Shown here: positions 10,798 to 19,356 of the stretch, piece after piece
Numbering within the stretch: the stretch's first letter is position 1
How the letters are laid out: each line of letters begins with the position of its first letter
Origin: Actinosynnema sp042752395
GTDB taxonomy: Bacteria; Actinomycetota; Actinomycetes; Mycobacteriales; Pseudonocardiaceae
Reading direction: 5' to 3'
DNA length: 64,000 nucleotides
NCBI RefSeq assembly: GCF_042752395.1
Contig: NZ_JBHYXZ010000030.1
Coordinates: forward strand, 6,559-70,558
The notes under the pieces: generated by a model
Database searches by the model: none
The model's input: only the letters and a program-made list of their open reading frames with translations
What the model was told of the DNA's origin: nothing
Program-made: the position numbers and the translations under genes

Positions 10798-13700
10798 TCA
10801 CCGCCCGCCGGTCGCGGGAGCGGTGCGGGCCGCGAGCAGCGCCCGGTCCCGCTCGGACAGCAGCCCGAACGGCGAGGTCCGGGCGGGCGCGGGCGCGGCG
10901 GCCTGCCTGCCGCCGACGGCCGCGGCCAGCTCCTGGACCGTCGGGTACTGGTGCAGGTCCTGGAGGGCGACGACGACGCCCTTGGTGCGCGCCTGCCCGA
11001 CCACCTGGATGCTGCGGATCGAGTCGCCGCCCAGGTCGAAGAAGTCGTCGTGGCGGCCGACCCGGTCCACGTCCAGCACCCGCGACCAGATGTCGGCCAG
11101 CAGCTCCTCGACGCCGCCGACCGGGGCCACGTACTCCCGCACGCCGTCCTGCCGGGTCTCCTTCGGTTCCGGCAGCGCGCGGCGGTCCACCTTCGCCCGC
11201 GGCGTCAGCGGCAGCGCGTCGAGGAACACGAACAGCCGGGGCACCATGTACGCGGGCAGCCGTTGGCCGAGCCACGCCCGCAGCTCGCCCACCGCGGGCG
11301 CGGTGTCGTCCACCACGAGGTAGGCCACCAGGTCCACGCCGGCGGCGGTGTTGGCGCGCGTGACGACCACGCACTCGCGCACGTCCGGGTGGTCGCGCAG
11401 GGCCGACTCCACCTCGCCCAGCTCCACCCGGTACCCGCGCACCTTCACCATGTGGTCGGTGCGGCCGAAGAACTCCACCCGGCCGTCCACGGACCAACGC
11501 CCCCGGTCGCCCGTGCGGTACAGCCGCTCGCCGGGCCGGAACGGGTGCGGCAGGAAGCGTTCGGCGGACAGGCCCGGCCGGCCCAGGTACCCGCGCGCCA
11601 GGCACGGGCCCGACACGTACAGCTCGCCGGCCGAGCCGACCGGCGCGGGCATCCCCGCCTCGTCGAGCACCCACACCTGGGTGTTGACCAGCGGCTTGCC
11701 CAGCGGCAGCGCGCCCGAGGGCACCTCGCCGTGCCGGTAGACGCCGCACACCGAGAACGTCGTGGTCTCCGTGGGACCCCAGCAGTTGACCAGCTCCAGG
11801 TCCGGGCAGCGCTCCAGGATCCGCACCACGTGCTGCGGCGAGACGGTCTCGCTGCCGGTCAGGAAACGCCGCAACCCGTCGAAGGTCTGCGGCTCGTGGT
11901 CGACCAGCAGCGCGAACAGCGACGCGGTCGCGTGCAGGACGGTGATGCCGGACTCGACGACCCACTCCGCGATCTCGCGCGGCCCGTACTGCACCGGGGG
12001 CGCGAGCACCAGCCGCGCGCCGCCCACCAGCGGGGCCCAGACCTCGAAGGTGGAGTTGTCGAAGGACAGCGGAGCCAGTTGCAGCAGGCTGTCCCCGGGC
12101 TCGAGGGTCAGGAACTCGCCGCCGTGCAGCAGTTCGGTGACGTTGCGGTGCCGCGTCACCACGCCCTTGGGCTGCCCCGTCGAGCCCGACGTGAAGATGA
12201 CGTAGCAGCCGTTGTCCAACCCGGCCCCGCCCGGCAGGTCCTCCGCGCTGCCGTCGGCCCACAGCTCGTCGCCCACCACCAGCACCCGCCACGGGCCGGC
12301 GGGCACCTTGTCGGCGGCCCGGTCGCCCGCGAGCACGAGGTGGGCGGAGACCTCCCGCAGCATGTAGGTCATGCGCTCCAGGGGCAGCTCGGGTTCGAGC
12401 GGCACGTAGACGCCACCGGCCTTCAGCACGGCCAGCAGGCTGGTGATCATGCCGAGCGAGCGGTCCTGGCACAGCGCGACCGGGACGTCCGGCCCGACGC
12501 CGAGGTCGCGCAGCCGGCGCGCCAGCCGGTTCGCCCGCGCGTTCAACTCCCCGTACGACAGCGACACGTCACCCGACACCACCGCCACCGAATCGGGCGC
12601 CGCCGCCGCGCGCTCCTCCACCATCCGGTGCACCAACACCTGCGGGACATCGGCCACCGTCGAGTTCCACGACTCCAGCAACGACCGCTCGTCCTCGCCC
12701 AACAGCGACACCCAGCGGTGCGCGGCGTCCGGGGCCTCCACCATCTCCGCCATGACCCGCAGGTAGTAGTCCCGGTACAGCAGCACCTGGTCGGGCAGCA
12801 GCACGTCGGTGTGGTAGTCCATGCCGAACAGCAGGCGGTTGGAGTACGGGTTGCGGATGACGCCCACGTTGAGCGGGAAGTTGGTGGGCTCGGCCCGGTC
12901 GGTGGTGAAGCTGTCGATCTTGTCGTCGGCGATGCGCATCAGGCCCGGGCCGAACGCCCGGTCCAGCACGTGGAAGTGGTTGTGGACGAAGTTCACCTCG
13001 AACAGCGGGTCGCCGCCGACCTCGCGCTGGAGCGCGCCCAGCGGGTAGCGCCGGTGCGGCAGCAACTCGCGCTCGGTCTCGAACACGGCCCGCACCAGGT
13101 CGCGCCAACTGCCGTCGGGCAGCGCGATGCGGAACGGCACGGTGTTGAGGAACATGCCGCGCACCTCGGTGCCGCCCTCCTCCTCCAGCCGTCCGTTGGC
13201 GGTGAGCCCGACCAGGAGGTCCGAGGTGCCGGTGACCAGGCTCATCACCTTCACGTGGGCGGCCAGCAGCACCGCCTTGAGCGGCACCGAGCACTGCCGG
13301 GCCAGGTCGCGCAGCCCGTCGCACAGGTCTTCCGGCAGCAGCGTCTCCACCGAGCCGTACCCCTGCTCGGGGTGGTGCTCGCGCCACTCGTGCGGCTGCG
13401 CGCGTCCGGTCAGCGCGGTCGGCCGGTCGACGGGCCGGCGGGGCAGCCGGCAGTCCGGCCGGTCGCCCACCCGGTCCAGCCAGAACCGCCGGCTCTCGGC
13501 GGAGGCCAGGACCTCGCGCTCGGCGGCGATGAAGTCGCGGTAGGCGGACACCGGCGGGGTGAGGACCGGGTCCTCGCCGGCCAGCAGCCGCTGGTAGACC
13601 TCGGCGATCTCGGAGATGGTGGAGTGCAGGCTCCACCCGTCGAAGATGGCGTGGTGCTCGGTGATCGTCCACTGGAACGACTCGTCGGTCAGCCGGTGCA

Positions 13701-16700
13701 GGGCGAACCGCAGCAGCAGCGGCCGGGTGTGGTCGAACGGCCGCCGCCGCTCCGAGAGCACGTACTCGTCCAGCGCCTCGTCCCGGGCCGCCTCGTCGAG
13801 GTGGCGCAGGTCCACGACGGTGAACGGCATCTCGGCCGTGCGGTACACGAGCTGCATCGGCTCGCTGAAGCCGCTGAGGTCGAACGCGGTGCGCAGGATG
13901 GGGTGGCGGGCGACCACCCGCGCCGTGGCCTCGCGGAAGCGCTCCTCGTCGTACGGGCCGACGATCCGCAGCCCGTCCAGGTTGTGGTACGCCCGGCGCT
14001 CGGGGTTCAGCTCCATCTCGTAGACCATGCCGACCTGGAGTTCCGCCATCGGGTAGGCGTCCTCCAAGCCCTCCGGCAGCAGCTCGCGGTCCTTTTCGGA
14101 CACCATCGCGAACGGCTCTCGGACGACGGCGGGCCGGTCCCCGGCCTCCGGCGCGACGGTCCGCGCCAGGGCCGCCAGCTCGGCGACCGTGGGGCTGCGG
14201 AACAGGTCCTGGAGGTCGAACGACAGCCCGCCGCGACGAGCGTGGCCGAGGACCTGGATGCTGCGGATGGAGTCCCCGCCCAGGTCGAAGTAGTTGTCGT
14301 GGCGGCCGACCCGGTCCACGCCCAGCACCTCGCGCCAGATCCCGGCCAGCCGCTCCTCGACCGCGCCGACCGGCGCGACGTACTCCTGCGCCAGCTCGGG
14401 GCGGACGGCGGCGGGCTCGGGCAGGGCCGCGCGGTCCACCTTGCCCTGCGGGGTCAGCGGCAGCGCGTCCAGCACGACGAAGTGCCGCGGCGCCATGTAG
14501 TCCGGCAGCCGCTTGCGCAGCCAGGCGCGCAGCTCGTCCGGTGACGGCGCGTCGCCGTCGGCGACCAGGTAGCCGACCAGGTCGGCCTGGCCGTCGGCGC
14601 CGCTGCGGGCCACGACGACGGCCTCCAGCACGTCCGGGTGCGTGCCCAGGACCGCCTCGACCTCCCCGGTCTCGATGCGGTAGCCGCGGATCTTGACCTG
14701 GGCGTCGGCGCGGCCGACGTACTCCAGCCCGCCGTGCGCGTTCCAGCGGCCGAGGTCGCCGCTGCGGTAGAGCCGCCCGCCCGCGCGGTCGGTGAACGCG
14801 TCGGGCACGAACCGGTCGGCGGTCAGCCCGGGTCGGCCGGTGTAGCCGCGGCTGAGCCCGTCGCCGCCGACGTGGATCTCGCCGGTCACGCCGACCGGCG
14901 CCGGCCGGCCGTGCGCGTCCAGCACGTGCACGCTCAGGTCGGGCAGCGGCCGGCCGATCTGGGTCAGCTCGCGGTCGAGGTCGGCCGCGGTCAGGGCGTG
15001 GAAGGTGACGTGCACGGTGGTCTCGGTGATGCCGTACATGTTCACCAGCACGGGTTCGGCGTAGCCGTGCCGCGCGGCCCAGCGGCGCACCGACGGGCGG
15101 TGCAGGGCCTCGCCGCCGAACACCACCGCGCGCAGCGCGAGCCCGCCGCCCGCCTGCTCGTCGGCCGTCTCGAACTGCCGGAACGCCGACGGCGTCTGGC
15201 TGAGGACCGTCACCGCCTCGTCCCGCACGAGCCGGTGGAACGCCTCCACGTCGCGGGTCACCGCGCGCGGCACGACGACCAGGCGGCCGCCGGTGGTCAG
15301 CGCGCCCCACATCTCCCACACGGAGAAGTCGAACGCGAAGCTGTGGAAGAGCGTCCACACGTCGTCGTGGCCCAGCGGCAGGTGCTCGCCCGCGCCGCGG
15401 ACGAGCCGGACCACGTTGCGGTGGGTGACCGTGGTGCCCTTGGGCCGGCCGGTCGAACCGGACGTGAAGATCACGTAGCAGCCGTTGTCGGCGTGCACCT
15501 CGGGCAGCGCGCCGGTGTCGGGGACGGCCGGCTCGTCGGTGTCCACGTCGACCGCGCGCCACGGGCCGTCCGGCACGGCGTCCGCCGTCGCCGGGTGGAC
15601 GAGGACCACGTCCGCGCCGACCTCGCCGAGCATGTAGGCCACGCGGTCGGCGGGGAACGCGGTGTCCAGCGGCACGTACACGCCGCCCGCCTTCATGACC
15701 GCGAGGCAGGCCACCACCATCTCCGGCGACCGCTCCAGGCAGACGCCGACGCAGGACTCCGGCCCCACGCCCAGCGCGCGCAGCCGGTGCGCCAGCGCCG
15801 TGGCGCGCCGCTCCAGCTCGCCGTAGGTGACCGACGCCCCGGCGCCGGTCAGCGCCACCGCGTCCGGTCGGGCCGCCGCGCTCCGCGCGACCAGGTCGTG
15901 CACCGTCCCGGCCGGGAACCGCCGCCGCACGCCCGACCAGGACGCCACCCGGGCGGCCTCCTCGGCGGGGACCAGGTCGATCCCGCTCAGCGGGCGGTCG
16001 GGCTCGGCGAGCACCCCGACCAGCAGGGTTTCCCAGTGGCCGACGAACGCGCGCACGGTCGCCGCGTCGAACAGGTCGGTCGCGTACTCGACCTCCAGCC
16101 GCAGCCCGTCGGCGCCGCGGAAGACCGACCAGGTGAGGTCGTACTTGGCGGTGTCGGTGGCGACCGCGCCGCGCTCCACCGTGACGCCGTCGGCCAGGAC
16201 GCCCGCGCCCTCGTCCTCGTGCAGGGCGAAGACGACCTGCACGACGGGGCTGTAGCTCAGGTCCCGCTCGGGGTGCAGGTGGTTGACCGCCACGTCGAAC
16301 GGCACCCGGCTGCGCGACAGCGCGTCCAGCACGCTGCCGCGCGTGCGGGCGACCAGGGCGCGGAAGGACGGGTCGCCCTCCAGGCCGGTGCGGATGACCA
16401 GCGAGTCGGTGAAGAAGCCGACCAGCTCCTCCAAGGCGGCCGCGCCGCGGCCCGCGGTCGGCGAGCCGAGCACGATGTCGTCGCTGCCCGAGTGCCGGGC
16501 GACCAGGGCCTGGAACGCGGCCAGGAGCACCACGTACGGCGTGACGCCCGCATCAGCGGCGAACTCCTCCAGTTCGGCCTGCGGGACGCCGGGGAGGGCG
16601 AAGTGCTCGGTGCGGCCGCGGTAGCTCAGCTCGGCGGGCCGCGGGCGGTCCGCGCCGAGGTCCAGGACGGCGGGCGCGCCGGCCATGGCCCGTGACCAGG

Positions 16701-17334
16701 CTTCCAGGGCACGTGCGGCGGCGGGGCTCTCCATCGTGTCGCGCTGCCACAGGGCGTAGTCGGCGTACTGGACGGGCAGCGGCTCGGCCGGCGTGCCCTC
16801 GGCGCGGTAGGCGTCGGCGAGCTGGTGCTGGAAGGCGTCCACCGACCAGCCGTCGCAGGCGATGTGGTGGAAGGTGAGCTGGAGCCAGTGCACGTCGTCG
16901 GCCAGGCGGAGCAGGTGGGCCCGCAGCATCGGGTCCTTCGCCAGGTCGAAGGGGCGGCGGGCGTCCTGCCCGACCAGCTCCTCGGCCCGCGCGCGGGCTC
17001 GCTCGGGGTCCAGGTCGGCCAGGTCGGTGACCGGGCAGGCCAGCTCGCGGTCGGGCGACACGCGCTGGCGCGGGCCGTCCGGGCCGTCCTCGTACACGGT
17101 GAACAGCACGTCGTGCCGGGCGGCCACGCGGCGGACGGCGTCGACCAGCCGGTCGGCGTCCAGCGCGCCGGTCAGGCGGAGCGTGACGGGCGTGTGGTAG
17201 ACCGGGCGGCCGCCCAGCCAGCGGTCCAGGAACCACAGCCGCTGCTGGCCGTAGGACAGCGGTCCCCGCTCCGCCTCGCGGCGGGACAGGACCGCAGGGG
17301 CAGGTACCTGCCTGTCCTCGTGGAGGCTTCCCAT
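10798..17334 (-). CDS. NRPS1, bimodular nonribosomal peptide synthetase C-A-T-C-A-T
   Basis: About 2178 residues if started at ATG 17334, which has AGGAAGGG nine bases upstream; an in-frame GTG at 17370 has no better ribosome site. Domains: C1 (PLSYGQQRLWFLDRW start, HHIACDGWS near residue 155), A1 (FTSGSTGRPKG near 625), T1 (LGGDSIRS, Ser 1022), C2 (EHHAIFDGWS near 1227), A2 (core near 1716) and T2 (Ser 2105). A1 pocket D-F-W-S-V-G-M-V-H-K predicts Thr. A2 pocket D-N-F-H-L-G-C-T-F-K is not one I recognise. C1 at the extreme N terminus is LCL/starter-like, so it could accept an acyl or aryl starter or a peptide from another protein. The C-terminal tail stops in the middle of the T-C linker, and NRPS2 resumes with the rest of that linker. 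First gene of the leftward NRPS operon. Confidence 0.96.
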   Translation of the reverse strand: MGSLHEDRQVPAPAVLSRREAERGPLSYGQQRLWFLDRWLGGRPVYHTPVTLRLTGALDADRLVDAVRRVAARHDVLFTVYEDGPDGPRQRVSPDRELACPVTDLADLDPERARARAEELVGQDARRPFDLAKDPMLRAHLLRLADDVHWLQLTFHHIACDGWSVDAFQHQLADAYRAEGTPAEPLPVQYADYALWQRDTMESPAAARALEAWSRAMAGAPAVLDLGADRPRPAELSYRGRTEHFALPGVPQAELEEFAADAGVTPYVVLLAAFQALVARHSGSDDIVLGSPTAGRGAAALEELVGFFTDSLVIRTGLEGDPSFRALVARTRGSVLDALSRSRVPFDVAVNHLHPERDLSYSPVVQVVFALHEDEGAGVLADGVTVERGAVATDTAKYDLTWSVFRGADGLRLEVEYATDLFDAATVRAFVGHWETLLVGVLAEPDRPLSGIDLVPAEEAARVASWSGVRRRFPAGTVHDLVARSAAARPDAVALTGAGASVTYGELERRATALAHRLRALGVGPESCVGVCLERSPEMVVACLAVMKAGGVYVPLDTAFPADRVAYMLGEVGADVVLVHPATADAVPDGPWRAVDVDTDEPAVPDTGALPEVHADNGCYVIFTSGSTGRPKGTTVTHRNVVRLVRGAGEHLPLGHDDVWTLFHSFAFDFSVWEMWGALTTGGRLVVVPRAVTRDVEAFHRLVRDEAVTVLSQTPSAFRQFETADEQAGGGLALRAVVFGGEALHRPSVRRWAARHGYAEPVLVNMYGITETTVHVTFHALTAADLDRELTQIGRPLPDLSVHVLDAHGRPAPVGVTGEIHVGGDGLSRGYTGRPGLTADRFVPDAFTDRAGGRLYRSGDLGRWNAHGGLEYVGRADAQVKIRGYRIETGEVEAVLGTHPDVLEAVVVARSGADGQADLVGYLVADGDAPSPDELRAWLRKRLPDYMAPRHFVVLDALPLTPQGKVDRAALPEPAAVRPELAQEYVAPVGAVEERLAGIWREVLGVDRVGRHDNYFDLGGDSIRSIQVLGHARRGGLSFDLQDLFRSPTVAELAALARTVAPEAGDRPAVVREPFAMVSEKDRELLPEGLEDAYPMAELQVGMVYEMELNPERRAYHNLDGLRIVGPYDEERFREATARVVARHPILRTAFDLSGFSEPMQLVYRTAEMPFTVVDLRHLDEAARDEALDEYVLSERRRPFDHTRPLLLRFALHRLTDESFQWTITEHHAIFDGWSLHSTISEIAEVYQRLLAGEDPVLTPPVSAYRDFIAAEREVLASAESRRFWLDRVGDRPDCRLPRRPVDRPTALTGRAQPHEWREHHPEQGYGSVETLLPEDLCDGLRDLARQCSVPLKAVLLAAHVKVMSLVTGTSDLLVGLTANGRLEEEGGTEVRGMFLNTVPFRIALPDGSWRDLVRAVFETERELLPHRRYPLGALQREVGGDPLFEVNFVHNHFHVLDRAFGPGLMRIADDKIDSFTTDRAEPTNFPLNVGVIRNPYSNRLLFGMDYHTDVLLPDQVLLYRDYYLRVMAEMVEAPDAAHRWVSLLGEDERSLLESWNSTVADVPQVLVHRMVEERAAAAPDSVAVVSGDVSLSYGELNARANRLARRLRDLGVGPDVPVALCQDRSLGMITSLLAVLKAGGVYVPLEPELPLERMTYMLREVSAHLVLAGDRAADKVPAGPWRVLVVGDELWADGSAEDLPGGAGLDNGCYVIFTSGSTGQPKGVVTRHRNVTELLHGGEFLTLEPGDSLLQLAPLSFDNSTFEVWAPLVGGARLVLAPPVQYGPREIAEWVVESGITVLHATASLFALLVDHEPQTFDGLRRFLTGSETVSPQHVVRILERCPDLELVNCWGPTETTTFSVCGVYRHGEVPSGALPLGKPLVNTQVWVLDEAGMPAPVGSAGELYVSGPCLARGYLGRPGLSAERFLPHPFRPGERLYRTGDRGRWSVDGRVEFFGRTDHMVKVRGYRVELGEVESALRDHPDVRECVVVTRANTAAGVDLVAYLVVDDTAPAVGELRAWLGQRLPAYMVPRLFVFLDALPLTPRAKVDRRALPEPKETRQDGVREYVAPVGGVEELLADIWSRVLDVDRVGRHDDFFDLGGDSIRSIQVVGQARTKGVVVALQDLHQYPTVQELAAAVGGRQAAAPAPARTSPFGLLSERDRALLAARTAPATGGR

Positions 17335-17763
17335 AACACCATGCCCTTCCTGCCGATTCACATTGCCCACGCCGAGCGAGTTCCGCCAAAGGGATAAGGG
17401 GGGATGCGGCGAAGACTAAGAACCGCGACGGAACCCGGTCAAGGGAACGGGGAACCGCGAAGGGCGGCGGATGGGCCGGCGATAGGAAAAGTTAAGACCC
17501 GCCGTCACGGCCCTCACCAGCGGACGAGCCGGATAGCCGGCGGATGGCACGGGTGCCGCGCGCTATCGCGCGGCCATTTTCTGCCCGGCCCGGACCCCGC
17601 CTTCAGGGGCCGCCGTCCTATTTTCCGGCCAGCGCGCGCCGGGCCGGATAGCCGGGATATCGCCCACCGAAAGCCGGGCGGAGCACAATCGTGCCGTCCG
17701 GGTGAAACCGGCGGCATTCCTGCGGTGACCCGCAGCGGCTCGCCCGGCGGATGGAGGAGGGCC
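17335..17763. promoter_or_regulatory. Divergent promoter region between NRPS1 and the amidohydrolase
   Basis: About 430 bp between divergently transcribed genes, so it must hold the NRPS operon promoter and the amidohydrolase promoter. It is slightly less GC-rich than its surroundings near 17390-17500. I see the ribosome sites (AGGAAGGG for NRPS1, GGAGGAGGG for the amidohydrolase) but no -10/-35 pair or SARP-type direct repeat clear enough to call. Confidence 0.5.
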
Positions 17764-19080
17764 ATGCCACGGTCGGAACTACGGGCACGCGATTCCCTGG
17801 AGCGCCACGCCGGACTGCGGGTCGACGGCGCGCGCCTGCTCCGGTGCCTGGACGAGCTGGCGGCCATCGGCTCCGACCCCGCGGGCGGCATCACCAGGCT
17901 GGGGCTCAGCCCGCAGGAGCACGCGGCCCGGACCTACCTGCGGGACCTGTGCGCCGCGGCGGGCCTGGAGGCCGAGACCGACCCCGCGGGCAACCTGCTC
18001 GTCCGCCGTCCGGGCACACCGCGCCGGGCGGTGCCCGTGCTGCTGGTCGGCTCGCACGTGGACACGGTCGTGCAGGGCGGCCGGCTGGACGGGGCCTACG
18101 GCGTCGTCGCCGCGATCGAGGTGCTGCGCGTCCTGCACGAGCACGACGTGGACCTCCCGGTCGAGATGGTCGCCGTGGCGTTCGCCAACGAGGAGGGCGC
18201 GCTGATCCAGACCCCGTTCTGGGGTTCGCACGCGCTGTGCGGGTCGCTGGAGGACGGGCTCGCCGCCAAGGACCGGGCCGGCCGGCCGGTGAGCGCGTAC
18301 CTGGCCCAGACCGGCGGCGACCCCGACCGGCTGGCCGAGGCGGCGTGGCCGCCCGGCAGCGTCGCGGCGTTCCTCGAACTGCACATCGAGCAGGGGCCCA
18401 CGCTCGAACGCCTCGGCGTGCCGATCGGGGTCGTGGACGGGATCGTCGGGCGCACCATCCTGGACATCGAGGTCGTGGGCGAGGCGCAGCACGCCGGGAC
18501 CACGCCGATGCGCGACCGCCGGGACGCCCTGGTCGCCGCCGCCGAGATCATCCTGGCGGTGCAGCGGGTCGCCGCCGAGCAGGGCGTGTGCGCGACCGCC
18601 ACCACCGGGTACGTGGAGGCCCACCCCAACGTCACCAACACCATCACGGGGCACGTGCGGCTGACCGCCGAGGTCCGCGACACCGATCCCGACCGGATCG
18701 CGCGGGGCGAGGCCGCGGTGCGCGCCGAGTGCGCCCAGGTCGCGGCGGCCTCCGGCTGCGCGGTGGAGGTGGAGATCGGCATGCGGTCGCGCCCGGTCTC
18801 GACCGCGGGCCCGCTGCGGGACGTGATCCGGGAGGCCGCCGAGACGCTGGACCTGCCGCACCTGACCATGCCGAGCGGCGCGGGGCACGACGCCCAGATC
18901 GTGGCCAGGGTCGCCCCGATCGGGATGATCTTCGTGCCCAGCAAGCAGGGTGTCAGCCACGCGCCGGGCGAGGACACCGCACCCGGCGACCTGGTCCACG
19001 GCACCAACGTGCTGCTGCACGCGGTGCTCGGCGCGCAGACCGCGGTCGGCCTCCACGGCGACCACGTGGGCGACGTCTGA
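17764..19080 (+). CDS. M20-family amidohydrolase (N-carbamoyl-L-amino-acid hydrolase / allantoate amidohydrolase type)
   Basis: 438 residues, a usual length for the HyuC/AllC group. ATG 17764 follows a strong GGAGGAGGG site. Zn-ligand and catalytic motifs of M20 hydantoinase/carbamoylase enzymes are visible: GSHVDTV, DGAYGV, the ANEEG glutamates, ELHIEQG, GEAQHAGTTPM (the dimer-bridging substrate-binding His) and GAGHDAQ followed by GVSHAP near the C terminus. Members hydrolyse N-carbamoyl or ureido compounds with Zn or Mn in the cytosol. It is divergent from NRPS1 and has no hydantoinase, allantoinase or transporter beside it. A role in supplying or trimming an NRPS building block is possible but is inference from position only; purine or hydantoin catabolism is the alternative. 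Confidence 0.88.
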   Translation: MPRSELRARDSLERHAGLRVDGARLLRCLDELAAIGSDPAGGITRLGLSPQEHAARTYLRDLCAAAGLEAETDPAGNLLVRRPGTPRRAVPVLLVGSHVDTVVQGGRLDGAYGVVAAIEVLRVLHEHDVDLPVEMVAVAFANEEGALIQTPFWGSHALCGSLEDGLAAKDRAGRPVSAYLAQTGGDPDRLAEAAWPPGSVAAFLELHIEQGPTLERLGVPIGVVDGIVGRTILDIEVVGEAQHAGTTPMRDRRDALVAAAEIILAVQRVAAEQGVCATATTGYVEAHPNVTNTITGHVRLTAEVRDTDPDRIARGEAAVRAECAQVAAASGCAVEVEIGMRSRPVSTAGPLRDVIREAAETLDLPHLTMPSGAGHDAQIVARVAPIGMIFVPSKQGVSHAPGEDTAPGDLVHGTNVLLHAVLGAQTAVGLHGDHVGDV

Positions 19081-19356
19081 GACCCACCGCACCCGACCCC
19101 TCGGCGCAGCACCGGCGCGAACCCACGGCGACCGGGGCCGCCGACGCACGACCGGGACCTGCCGCGGGCTGGACCCGTGCCCGCACCTGGTGCGCCGAGC
19201 GCACGCCGCGGTCCGACCCGCGACCGCGGCCGATCCGACCCACAACCGGCCGAGCCGCACCCCCATGCCTGTCAACCCGGGGCATGTCACACCGGGGCCT
19301 GCCGACCCGGGGTCCGCGGGCACGCGGCCGGAGCCCCCGGCGCGGTGCCGGCGCGG

